Assembly: GCF_000275845.1 (NCBI RefSeq)
Contig: NW_006766883.1
Coordinates: 780,494 to 844,493, forward strand
Length of the DNA: 64,000 nucleotides
Source: Dichomitus squalens LYAD-421 SS1
Lineage: Eukaryota > Basidiomycota > Agaricomycetes > Polyporales > Polyporaceae
Reading direction: 5' to 3'
In this document: one piece after another, positions 22,601-33,295 of the stretch
Layout: the number at the start of each line of letters is the position of its first letter
Position numbering within the stretch: position 1 is the first letter of the stretch
Notes under the pieces: generated by a model
Databases searched by the model: none
The model's input: only the letters and a program-made list of their open reading frames with translations
What the model was told of the DNA's origin: nothing
Translations under genes and position numbers: made by a program

Positions 22601-23942
22601 CTATATATCTAGATCCTCGTCTGGATCATCATCGTCTAAATCGTCTGCGGAGTCAGGGTCATATAGGATCGCTCCTGGGGTTTGAGGCTGGATTTGTTTT
22701 CCTGGACCAAGATGTCAGCCCCAGAGTCTCGCGCTCGATTTGCTGCAGACGACATACCTGCATGCGCGTACGGTAACGGCACCTGCGCTCTTGAGCGCTG
22801 CTGCTCAGGTGTGAGGTTGACATTGAATGAGAGATTCTGAGTAGGGTCTGGTGCACGCTGCGCCTGTTTGAGCTGCATTCAGTGTTTGAACGGGGGAACA
22901 TGATGGAATACAGCGCGCTTACGCACCTCGATTACAATCTTCCTGGACCACAGTGTTTTCAGGCTCTCGAGTTGGTGGAGCTCACACGGGCCGTAGACAG
23001 CAGCCGACCAGCCCTCGAGCACGCGTTCTGCGCCTCTCCGCCGCCCCGTAGCGTCCGCGCCGCCCCTCAGGAGGACCTCGACGACGAACTCCTGGGGCGA
23101 GCCGCTGCCTTCGCTCCCGGGGCCGAAAACGAGCTTCTCCGACTCGTAATGCCGCTCTGCGATGGGGATGAACACGCCCCAGAACTTCTCCTCGGGGGAG
23201 AGGGGCGGGGGCGGGGTGAGGTACGCGGCGGCGACGTGTGTGAGGAGCGCGCAAGGGTGCGCGATGAGGTGCGTGAGGGAGGAGGAGAAGCGGGTTTCGG
23301 TCAGGATGGGGATGAGGGGGCTGGGAGCGAGGACGTGCAGGATCAGGCGCGAGGTGCCTGTGCACAAAGGGTGAGAATGGGACGGATAGATGAGTGGGGG
23401 GCGGAGCGCGGGAAGGGGGACATCGATGGGGACTGACCTCCGCGGGCGCGGACTAGGGCGAGTGCCTCGGACAATAGCTGCGTCGTCTCTGAGAGCGAGC
23501 CGATGTCGGACAGAAGGGTGTCGACGGAGTCGAGCACGGCATTTAAGGGTCCTGGGGGGGCTGCAGGAAGGGACTGTGGGCATTTGCGAGGTCTTTTCGA
23601 AGGGCTCGAAGACTCACCGGAGCGAATGGCCTCTAGCAGCTCTCTCTTGAGAGCCGTTTTCCTCTCGCGCTCAGACTCGTAGTGTGCATCGTCGTACCCC
23701 GGTACGCTAGCTGTCTTATCCACGACCTGCACGCGATCGGGCTGCACGCGCATTGTGCCAATGAGACTAGACGGACGGTAGAGGAAGCAGAAGAGGATGG
23801 TCGTCTCGCGCGCCCTCTCGATTGTCTGTTTCACGGCGGCGCGGAGGATTGGAAGGCATGTTTGCGCGGTGGACGATTGCAGGAGCAGCAGATGCTGGTT
23901 GCGCGCGGTCTGCGCGAGAGCGGAGGAGAGAAGAGAGGGCAT
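22601..23942 (-). CDS. ELP5: Elongator complex subunit Elp5
   Basis: Four exons (23942-23438, 23357-22927, 22872-22758, 22701-22601) give 383 residues. The N-terminal half has the RecA-like layout of Elp4/5/6 (VLDSVDTLLSDIGSLSETTQ; LILHVLAPSPLIPILTE). The C-terminal tail is the clearest marker: NLSFNVNLTPEQQRSRAQV, LPYAHAG, then GAILYDPDSADDLDDDDPDE, the acidic end of Elp5 proteins. Elp5 joins Elp4 and Elp6 in the hexameric ring bound to Elp123, and the complex modifies wobble uridines of tRNAs (mcm5/ncm5). The identification rests mainly on the tail and overall layout. Confidence 0.85.
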
Positions 23943-24290
23943 TTCGGGGTGGTGCGTGTGTCGGGTAGTACTTGCTGCCTACCAGATCCGGGCCGGTGCT
24001 GGTGTTGCCCCGCACCCCGCGCTTCGGATATGGTTAGTACTGACAGACCTGGCTCGGGCTCCCGGAAGACCGCCATGGCTCCCACACGCCTACACGAGCA
24101 TATATACCAAAGGTTGCCCAGCAGCTTTCGTCAGCAGCAACGTCGAGGACCCCACTCCTTGCATCGCTATCAGACCCGCCGACACAGAGTCCATCATGGC
24201 CAGTAATACCGTAGGTGTTCAAACCAAGGAACGAATGCCATACATCAGTGCTCATTGCGCATGTAGTTCCCCATTCAAGCCGACCCCTCC

Positions 24291-25581
24291 ATGGAGGCCC
24301 TTCCTGAGACATCACGGATCCGTCAGGTCTACCCTGCCGATCTGTTCCCGAATGGTACTGAACATCGCCGCGTCAGAGATGTATATGCCTCCTCACTGTG
24401 CTGGCTGGTACAGGTCACTATGCCCCCCTCTTGCATGGCCGGGTTCGGTATTGGATCATCGGTCCAGAGGAGGGAACTAAAGTACGGTTGACGTGCTCCT
24501 CCACGTTCATAAACGACGTACAAGCTGTATCTTAGGTCGTTCTCATCCACGGGATATCCACCCCCGCAGTCACTTGGACGACCATCGCGCCCTACCTCGC
24601 CGAACGCGGGTTCCGAGTGCTTGTCTATGGTATGCGCTTCCCTTCAGCTCCCTACGACTAGCTAAGATTTGGCTTGCTGTAGACCTGTACGGAAAGGGCT
24701 ATTCGGAGGCACCGCATACGACATACGACGCCAACCTGTTCGTCACCCAACTCGCCTTGCTGCTCCAGTACGTACGCTGGGATGCCGCACACATCGTCGG
24801 CTTTTCAATGGTCAGTACCTTGCGCTTCGGTGGCGTTTGACAAATATGCCCGACGCATGTGGGTGACCTACGTTGTCCTCAGGGCGGTGGGATCGCAGGT
24901 GCTTTAAGCGCAAGCCTTCCTCACCTCGTGGCCGAAAAGACCGTCTTCATCTCCTCTGCTGGCTTGATAGAGGTGCGCGCCCTTGCGCGCGTGACATAAC
25001 CGGTGTTTAACCTGACCGTGTTTGTCAAGAGAACCCCGTCTAAGCCGGTGCCGGTGCGTGCCGCACTTCCTATCCCACCTCCGCAACGTAACTCACAGAT
25101 GCCCCCTCGAAGACCAACAGAGTGGCCCTGAAGCAGTTCCTAGAGGTGCGCTCAATCCTGTCCTTTTCGCGTGAAAACCCGACACCGAGTGCGTCGCAGC
25201 TCCGCGACCTCCAAGGCAGCGCGCTCCCCGGCTACAAGCGCAGCCTCCAGTCGTGCTTCGACCACGGCCCCATCCGCGGCCTGCGCAGCTCGTTCGAGAA
25301 GCTCGCCGACATCTCCGTCGGGCCCGAGCGCAAGAAGCTGCAAGTCCTCATCATACACGTACGTCGCCGTCTCTCGTCATCCAGCTACAGGCCGTGTTGA
25401 CGACGAGCGTGCGTGGCAGGGCACCGACGACGAGATCGTGCCGTACGAGGAGGCGACGAAGATCAAGGCGACGATCCCGCACGCGGAGCTGGTGACCGTC
25501 GAGGGGGCCTACCACGACGTCGTCTTCAGGGACGAGCACTGGCGGATCGTCGCCGAGGCCTTGGACCGCTTCTTGAAGTGA
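24291..25581 (+). CDS. Alpha/beta hydrolase, multi-exon
   Basis: Exons 24291-24354, 24414-24481, 24536-24629, 24683-24810 and 24883-24972 join in frame. After an uncertain stretch come 25113 (or slightly earlier)-25145, 25200-25360 and 25421-25581. Visible features are the oxyanion motif VVLIHGISTPAVTW, the strand VLVYDLYGKGYSE, the nucleophile elbow GFSMGG (Ser, split by an intron right after the Met), a catalytic Asp in GTDDEIVPYEEA and a His in GAYHDV. These make an intact Ser-His-Asp hydrolase. The substrate cannot be told. Between 24973 and 25112 either one 140-nt intron or an extra 24-nt exon at 25030-25053 keeps the frame. No signal peptide is visible, so it is probably cytosolic. Confidence 0.82.
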
Positions 25582-26455
25582 CCGGCGGGCTAGTCAGCTA
25601 CTCATGGCCTCGTGCTCTTCCGTTCCCATCACAGGGGCTCGTAACATGTACGGACGGAGGTCAGGGTTCTGCAGTCATATTGATGTAGTGTAAAGAGCGC
25701 CGAATTCGCGAGTCCAGCGGTACAGTTCGCTGTCCTACTACACTGTCAACGTCCTGACATATAATACTCCGATCGAAGTGCTGAAGCGCATTTTGGTTTC
25801 CCCTCCGCCCGCTCTCCAGCCCTCAGGGCAATGACAACGAGCGAGAGGGTACATATCCCGAAGTCCACGTAAAGGTATGCGTCAGGGCCGAAGCCCCTCC
25901 CTCGGGAAAAGAAACTACGCGCCTTGTAGTCGAGACTCCATCACCGAAAAAGAAACGACCCACCCTGCAGCCGGAACCCCACAACCGAGGAGAAACCACG
26001 CACCTTGCCAGGCCGAAGTCCCACCAGCGTGAAGAAACCACTCACCGTGTACCCGAAACCTCACCGCCGAGCAGAAACCACGTGCCTTGCGAGCCGGGAC
26101 CAGAAGGAAAGAAACACGTACCTCGGATAGTTGCGTTGGACGGCTTAGGCCCATCCCCGGTTTTTCTTACTCGGCAACGTTCGCATTTGGTCCATGTCAG
26201 CCCAACGCCAACCTCCCCGGCATGCTTCGCAACGCGGAGGCGGGATGACCGTCCGACGAGACAATGCCGCGCATGACGTCTCGAGACATTCTTGCTGCGA
26301 GTTGAGCCCGCTCTCAAGGGTCTTGGTTCGCCGGCAGTAGAGGGGGAGCCCCGATACGAGGATGTGATGATGGGTGACAATGATCTTTGCGACATTGCCT
26401 GTTAACAAGATGGGTCCTAGTACAGTGCATACACACACGATAGCGCATCAGTATA
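25582..26455. other. Convergent intergenic region with minisatellite
   Basis: No gene is supported. It contains the degenerate ~40-bp tandem repeat at 25910-26125. Long open frames on the minus strand here are a by-product of that repeat. Confidence 0.6.
25910..26125. repeat. Degenerate ~40-bp tandem repeat (minisatellite)
   Basis: The hexamer AGAAAC recurs at 25910, 25951, 25991, 26033, 26073 and 26110, spacings 41, 40, 42, 40 and 37. Each copy continues with a related string of the form cACgcaCCtTGc, then a CCGaa-type and CaccgCGag-type segment. Copies differ at many positions, so the array is old. Confidence 0.75.
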
Positions 26456-27408
26456 TCACTGCTTGGCCTCGATGGCGGCCCACCGCTCCCTGCTCAGGAC
26501 CTGCACGCTGTTCTGCCACCGCAGCGCGCCGACGCGCTCCGTCTTCCTCTCCAGCTCGAACCCGTGCCTCCTCAGCGCGTCGCTCGCGTAGCCCGCCAAG
26601 GGCGACGCGTGCGCGCGCACCGCCTCGACCCGCAGGTCCTTGGAGAACGCGTGCCGGAGCGCGAACCCGAGCAGCTCGTCCGCCATACCCGCGGGGCGGT
26701 ACTGCTCCTCGACGTGGAAGTGACGGATCGTCGCCGTCTTCGCGGTGCCCTTGGGCAGGGCGGCGATGGGGGTCTTCCCAGACTTGCCCTTGTCCTTGCC
26801 CTTGTCGCTATTGGGCGTGATTTTGTCCGCGACGGCGGCGTCCGAGTCGGCGTCGAGGGAGGCGTCGACGGCGATGAGGCCGATGAAGCGTTCACCGTAT
26901 TGCAGCACCCAGAAGCCTGACGAGGGAGAGCGGGCGTAGTAGGCGGAGATGTCGGCCAGGTCTGGGCCGCGGAGGACGTGCGCGGAGCGGTCCTCGAACT
27001 CCCACCGGTTCATCCTGTCGAGTATCAGTATACGAAGGACACGGGGAACGGAGAACGGGAAAGCGGCGTACCAGTCAATGGCGAACATGAACGCGATTGC
27101 GAGGGACCCGAAGGCGGGAACGGGCACGAGAAAACGGTAGAGGCCTTGCTCCGGCTTGGGCCACAAGCCCAAGACTTGGACGAAGACGCAAGAGAGCGCC
27201 ACCCACGCCGAGAAAATCAGCGGGTGAAAGTACACTGCGCGCGGCGTGCATGTTGAGCAGCTGACGATAGCGTATGAGAATGTTCACACGACTCACTTTT
27301 CTGATTTGCGACGACGATGGGCTCCATGCCCGCCTTGCCGACCAAGAAGCGGACGAAGTTTGTGTCCGCCAGTTCGACGGGGCGTATCCTTGCAGAGGGT
27401 TCGACCAT
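26456..27408 (-). CDS. Membrane-anchored GNAT-type N-acetyltransferase
   Basis: Three exons (27408-27297, 27234-27072, 27014-26456) give 277 residues. The N-terminus IRPVELADTNFVRFLVGKAGME begins an acetyltransferase-like fold, then two hydrophobic segments follow (PLIFSAWVALSCVFVQVLG and VPAFGSLAIAFMFAIDW). The rest reads VLRGPDLADISAYYARSP, SGFWVLQYGERFIGLIAVDA, a Lys/Gly-rich insertion, then TIRHFHVEEQYRPAGMADEL, where the acetyl-CoA-binding loop is expected, and LRRHGFELERKTE. Many basidiomycetes carry relatives, substrate unknown. The layout recalls NAT8-like enzymes with a membrane hairpin before the catalytic domain; this is inference. The second intron (27015-27071) is a multiple of three, so an unspliced form would also stay open. 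Confidence 0.78.
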
Positions 27409-28707
27409 GATTTGGACCGGCGAGGATAGATCGAGGCAAGATGTGGATAGGTGCCTCGTCTAGACGCTGCCGCTCTGTATATGAGTGTCTCCAGCAAGGA
27501 AGGCCATCGCGGACGACGGGAGGGGTGCGGTGCCAGAGAGTTTTGACGGCAACGCACGTTCGTCTGCACGACAAACCCTCCAGGGATCACATGATCTCCC
27601 CCGGGCGCTTACGTCATCTACGCACGTCTATCGTCCAAATAGCAGTTTAGGCTCTGCGCACAATAGCATTTTGTACAACAATATCAATATGTCGTTCATA
27701 GTATCAATTCCCCCCACACAACAACCCAAATGTGTAAGTAGGCCCTGTACGCACATACTAAGGGCCAGTTCGGATACCGGACTCTGTGCCAGGAGTCCAG
27801 GTTCCGCCAGATTCTTGCATCCTCCGCCTGGGCGCTTGCGTAACCTAATCTAGTGACAATCATACGTGACTAGCAATAACGGACATGCCGGGCATTAGAG
27901 CGCAAGTCGTACGCGTGCTTTTGGCCTGTCTTGATTGATTGCAAGACAGCACTCAAAAGCACATAAATGTGTCATAATGCTCAAAGCGCAGAGGTACATG
28001 CAGTCATCTGCGGCTATATGGTGGGCGCTGTATGGTTGGGAGAAACCCATCATTTGACTTACTTAGCTGACAGAATTCACATGGAGATCATGAGTCGATT
28101 TATTCCAGTCATCTACTTAATAGAGGCGGCAGCAACATCCGCAAAGAGCATACACTCCCACTATCCTCCTTATGAATTCGAGTTGATGAGAGGGACGAAG
28201 CGCCGTGACTACCTGATTTAGTAGGGTGACAGTAGGCGCCCCCACTAGCGGCACGGAAGATGCAGTGCAGAAACTCCTGGATTCTGGCTGAGAATCCGGT
28301 ATCCGAACTAGTACTGGCCCTTAGTGTATTTGGTGGGTAAGTACATGACAACCATGCTTGAAAGGGTCGTGAATCCTAAGCAGCGGAATTGATTTTTGGT
28401 CCTGCAATTAGAGTGTCGTAGTCACAGCTCAGAGTAGGCGACATAAGCACATAGCGAGTAGCCTGTACAGCCCTGAGGGCCTGAGCCGGTCTGGGATGCT
28501 GGGCTCCAGGAGGATGTTCGAAGGGTATCATGGGACTCCGGCAGACTCTGCCGGACTGGCTGGACTGGACGGTCTCGATGTTTTACGATGTTCTGGGCTG
28601 CACACCCCTCCCACGCGCGCGTACTTATCTGCCATCGTCGGCCCACCCCACGCCTGCATCTGCTCGTCCAGCAGCTACTCACACAACAGATCGCCCGCGA
28701 GCACAGA
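27409..28707. other. Intergenic region with MITE-like element and promoter motifs
   Basis: This separates the divergent GNAT and dienelactone hydrolase genes. It contains the terminal-inverted-repeat element at 27757-28325, an ATCATGTGATCCC-type motif near 27590 and a GGACTCCGGC-rich block near 28530-28590. I see no gene. Confidence 0.65.
27757..28325. mobile_element. Non-autonomous DNA transposon (MITE-like) with terminal inverted repeats
   Basis: The left end reads ACTAAGGGCCAGT then TCGGATACCGG. The right end is its reverse complement with six extra bases (ACTAGT) inserted between the two blocks. The element is ~569 bp with no transposase-like frame. A GGGCC-N-GTT-type terminus resembles cut-and-paste families such as hAT or PIF/Harbinger, but no clean target-site duplication is visible, so the superfamily is left open. 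A strong internal hairpin sits at 27915-27962. Confidence 0.72.
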
Positions 28708-30290
28708 ATGCTGATCACAAAGACCTACCACGATGTGCCCACCAAACTCAGCCCTAATGGTCGGCCCATCAGGATCTTCGTCATAGCGCCCAATGTTCCC
28801 GGCTACCCCAACGCCAAGTTCCCTGGTACGCACGTACGAAATCGATCAGCAATCAACGACAACTAATTTGCATGTAACCACAGGAGTTGTTGTGTTCAGG
28901 TGCGAGGCACGTCTATTGATCGTCCGCGCAGCGTCACGAAATGTCGAACGACAGCGAGATCTATCAAGTGACCGGCCCCGTCGAACGTTTCGCCGGTCAG
29001 ATCGCCAGCCAGGGTTTCGTCGTCGGTCGGTCAACTTATTCGTGAACTTCGGGTCTCTACTCATATTCCTCCGATACAGCCTGTCCGTCGACTTACCACG
29101 AATTCGAAGGCCCCGAGCCTATCCCCTATGACGTCGAAGGTCAGCGGAACTCGCATCCTCACGATTGCCTCTGACTCGAAACGGCTCCCTCTTCCTGCCC
29201 AGGCACCGACCGCGGAAACAAGTACAAGGCATGCACGTCTTCTGGTACTCTGCTTGATGATCTCTGAGTATCGCTGCTCAGATCGAGAAGGAACTCGCCG
29301 CATACGATGAGGTGCGCTGACCGTTCACCCTACGTTTCGCCACGGAGTCCCGCAGCTAAACACCCCTCTGACAGGACGCAACACTCGCCATAGATCTCCT
29401 TTGCTCCCTCAAGAACTGCAACGGACGTGTCGCTGGTATGCATATGCGCCTCACGCAAGACTACGTAGCACGATCTTATCGCGCACACAGCTACCGGGAT
29501 GTGTCTCGGCGGCCACCTCGTACGTCCTCGCCACTCTCGCGCAACCGAAACTCACGACTAATACTCACCACTCCAGGCGTTCAGGGTACGTATGCACTCT
29601 CCGATCGCGAGATCGCCTATCTCAACAGCAGAACATGACGACGCTCCCCTCCCCACAGGCCGCGTTCGACAAGCGCGTCCTCTCCTCTGTCTGCTTCTTC
29701 GGGACCGACATCCACTCCGCGACGCTCGGCAAGGGCAAGAACGACAACTCCCTCGCCCGCGTCCGCAACGGCGACCTCACCGGCAAGGGCGAGCTCGTCG
29801 TACGTCCCTCTGCCCGCTCCCGCGGTGCATTCACCGTCTCATGCTCATGCTCATGCTCATGCTCATGCTCGTGCTCGTGCCTTCTTCGCCTTTCCTCTCG
29901 TAGATGATCTTCGGTAAACAGGTGCGTACTTACCATGCAGTCCGGCTCATGCTGATCTCTCGTCCGTCCGTCCGCTCGCTCGCTACAGGACACACACGTT
30001 CCTCGCGAAGGGCGGGACCTTATCAGAAAAACTCTCGAGGACGCCAACGTCACAACCTCGGTGCGAGTTCTGACATGGGCAGATTGTCGAAGTCTGCTAA
30101 CATTGTCATATAGTTCCTTGAGGTCCAAGCACAGCACGCATTCATTCGCGACGAATCATCCAAAGGCCGCTGGGACGCCGCATTGACCCGGTCGCTCTTC
30201 ACCTTCATGATGGAGGTCTTTGAGCGTACCATAGGGCGAGACCTGGGGGAGCGAGTCGACGATGGAACCAAGATAGAGCACGTCTGTTAA
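28708..30290 (+). CDS. Dienelactone hydrolase family protein, 13 exons
   Basis: Thirteen exons sum to 828 nt and 275 residues: 28708-28825, 28884-28899, 28955-29025, 29080-29139, 29203-29228, 29282-29311, 29375-29435, 29491-29519, 29577-29585, 29659-29799, 29904-29921, 29989-30060, 30114-30290. The product reads as a full carboxymethylenebutenolidase-like fold: GPVERFAGQIASQGFVVACP, GTDRGNKYK, the nucleophile Cys in GMCLGGHLAFRAAFD, the Asp in GKQDTHVP and the His in EVQAQHAFI. Relatives cleave cyclic esters of aromatic breakdown or other esters in the cytosol; the natural substrate is unknown. Exon 9 is only 9 nt and exon 11 only 18 nt, and the intron at 29229-29281 starts with GC. Confidence 0.88.
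29838..29880 (+). repeat. Hexanucleotide repeat in an intron
   Basis: Five ATGCTC units followed by GTGCTC and a partial GTGC lie within intron 10 of the dienelactone hydrolase gene. They do not alter the coding sequence. Confidence 0.85.
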
Positions 30291-30607
30291 GCACTGTTTG
30301 TACTTGTCAAGACGCCGCCCGATGCATGAATAAGCATCATCAAGGAAGTCACGCAATCATACACGATGAGATAAGAGAGGGAGCAACGCTACATTCGATT
30401 CGTACTTCTCAACCTCTACACGCAACGACATTACAGAACATGAGCCGCGGCCCTGCGTGGACCTTGACGGCATGCATCGTGATCGTGAATACAACAATGG
30501 TGGAAGATGGTAAGAACACAAGTTGCGACAGTTAGAGATACCATGCGAGATGAGAGGAAGGAAAGCGAGAGAAGAGTGAGGGAAAGAGAGACCGCCGTCT
30601 ACGTCGT
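30291..30607. other. Convergent 3' intergenic region
   Basis: 3' flanks of the dienelactone hydrolase and EF-1alpha genes. No gene or repeat is seen. Confidence 0.5.
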
Positions 30608-32391
<1,784 letters not shown>

Positions 32392-33295
32392 TTTTGATGT
32401 AGATCTGCGGCGTCCAAGTTAGCAAATGCAAAGAGCCGAGGATGTCGTACGTCGCTCGCGAGCGTACCCGGCCGGGTAGATAGCAGATGAGCGCGCGACA
32501 CCAGATTCGCTGCCATCGCCACATCCATGCGCAGGCCGTATGCGAGACGATGCAACGCATCAAAAGGAAAACTCACGCAAAAGAAAGTGTAAGAAAGCGA
32601 GGGGATCGAGAGGGGGGAGATGAGGGTAAGAAGAAACTGGAGATGGCTCATGTTAAGGTTTATATCCCCCTCGCGCGGGCTCGAAAATTTCAGATGATCG
32701 ATGGAGATCTTGCTGATTACACCGTCCCAACCCTCCACCCATGCCCCGGCCGGCCCCGCCGTCCCACCGGAGTCACCGCCGGCTCCTCTGCCGCTCGTCA
32801 TTGGCTGCCTGCTGCTTTCCTCCGACAGCCCCTCCAAACATCGGCTCGAAAACTGTCCGTGCGGCGAAAAAAAAATCGAGTACAAAAATTACACATCTTG
32901 TTCTATTGCACAGGATGAGGACCAGAGCTGACTATGTAGATACATTTGTATGGATAACAAGAGAGTGCAGTGTTGACAGAAGCAGTATGGTCAGAACGAG
33001 TGTCGATGCGATGATGGCGATAACATTATGCGAGTACAGAAGCGGTCATGAGCAGCTGAAGATAAATATCGCGTTCTACTTGGGAGATTGCTGGGAGTGG
33101 AGAGATAGTGCCGACGAGGCTTAGACGTCCTCAAGTATCTGCCTACAGGTCCGGAAGCCATCAGATAACAGGACGTTCCTGCAAACACAATGCCCGTCAG
33201 CCTGTCAATTCGAGGGACACTTCTGATTGCGTGGGTGTTCTGGCACTCGCATTGCACGCACGTTACACGCGGCCATCCCACTTCGAGATCCTTGA
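32392..33295. promoter_or_regulatory. EF-1alpha upstream region and kinase 3' flank
   Basis: Reading on the minus strand toward TEF1, this 900-bp region has pyrimidine-rich tracts near 32580-32640 and a TATA-like AAACCTTAACATGAGCC context near 32650-32670. A GT..AG pair just before the start codon suggests a 5' UTR intron, common in fungal EF-1alpha genes. No protein-coding frame here is conserved. Exact promoter elements cannot be fixed by eye. Confidence 0.4.

Noticed and set aside
25823..26395. Open frames on the minus strand over the minisatellite, resembling a repeat protein.
   Set aside because: They follow from the tandem DNA repeat. Units vary in length (37-42), so no frame is kept across all copies by selection.
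27967..28221. An 84-codon frame inside the MITE-like element.
   Set aside because: No resemblance to a transposase and no codon bias like neighbouring genes.
29838..29880. ATGCTC repeats considered as a CRISPR-like or coding repeat.
   Set aside because: A simple six-base slippage repeat inside an intron, without spacers.
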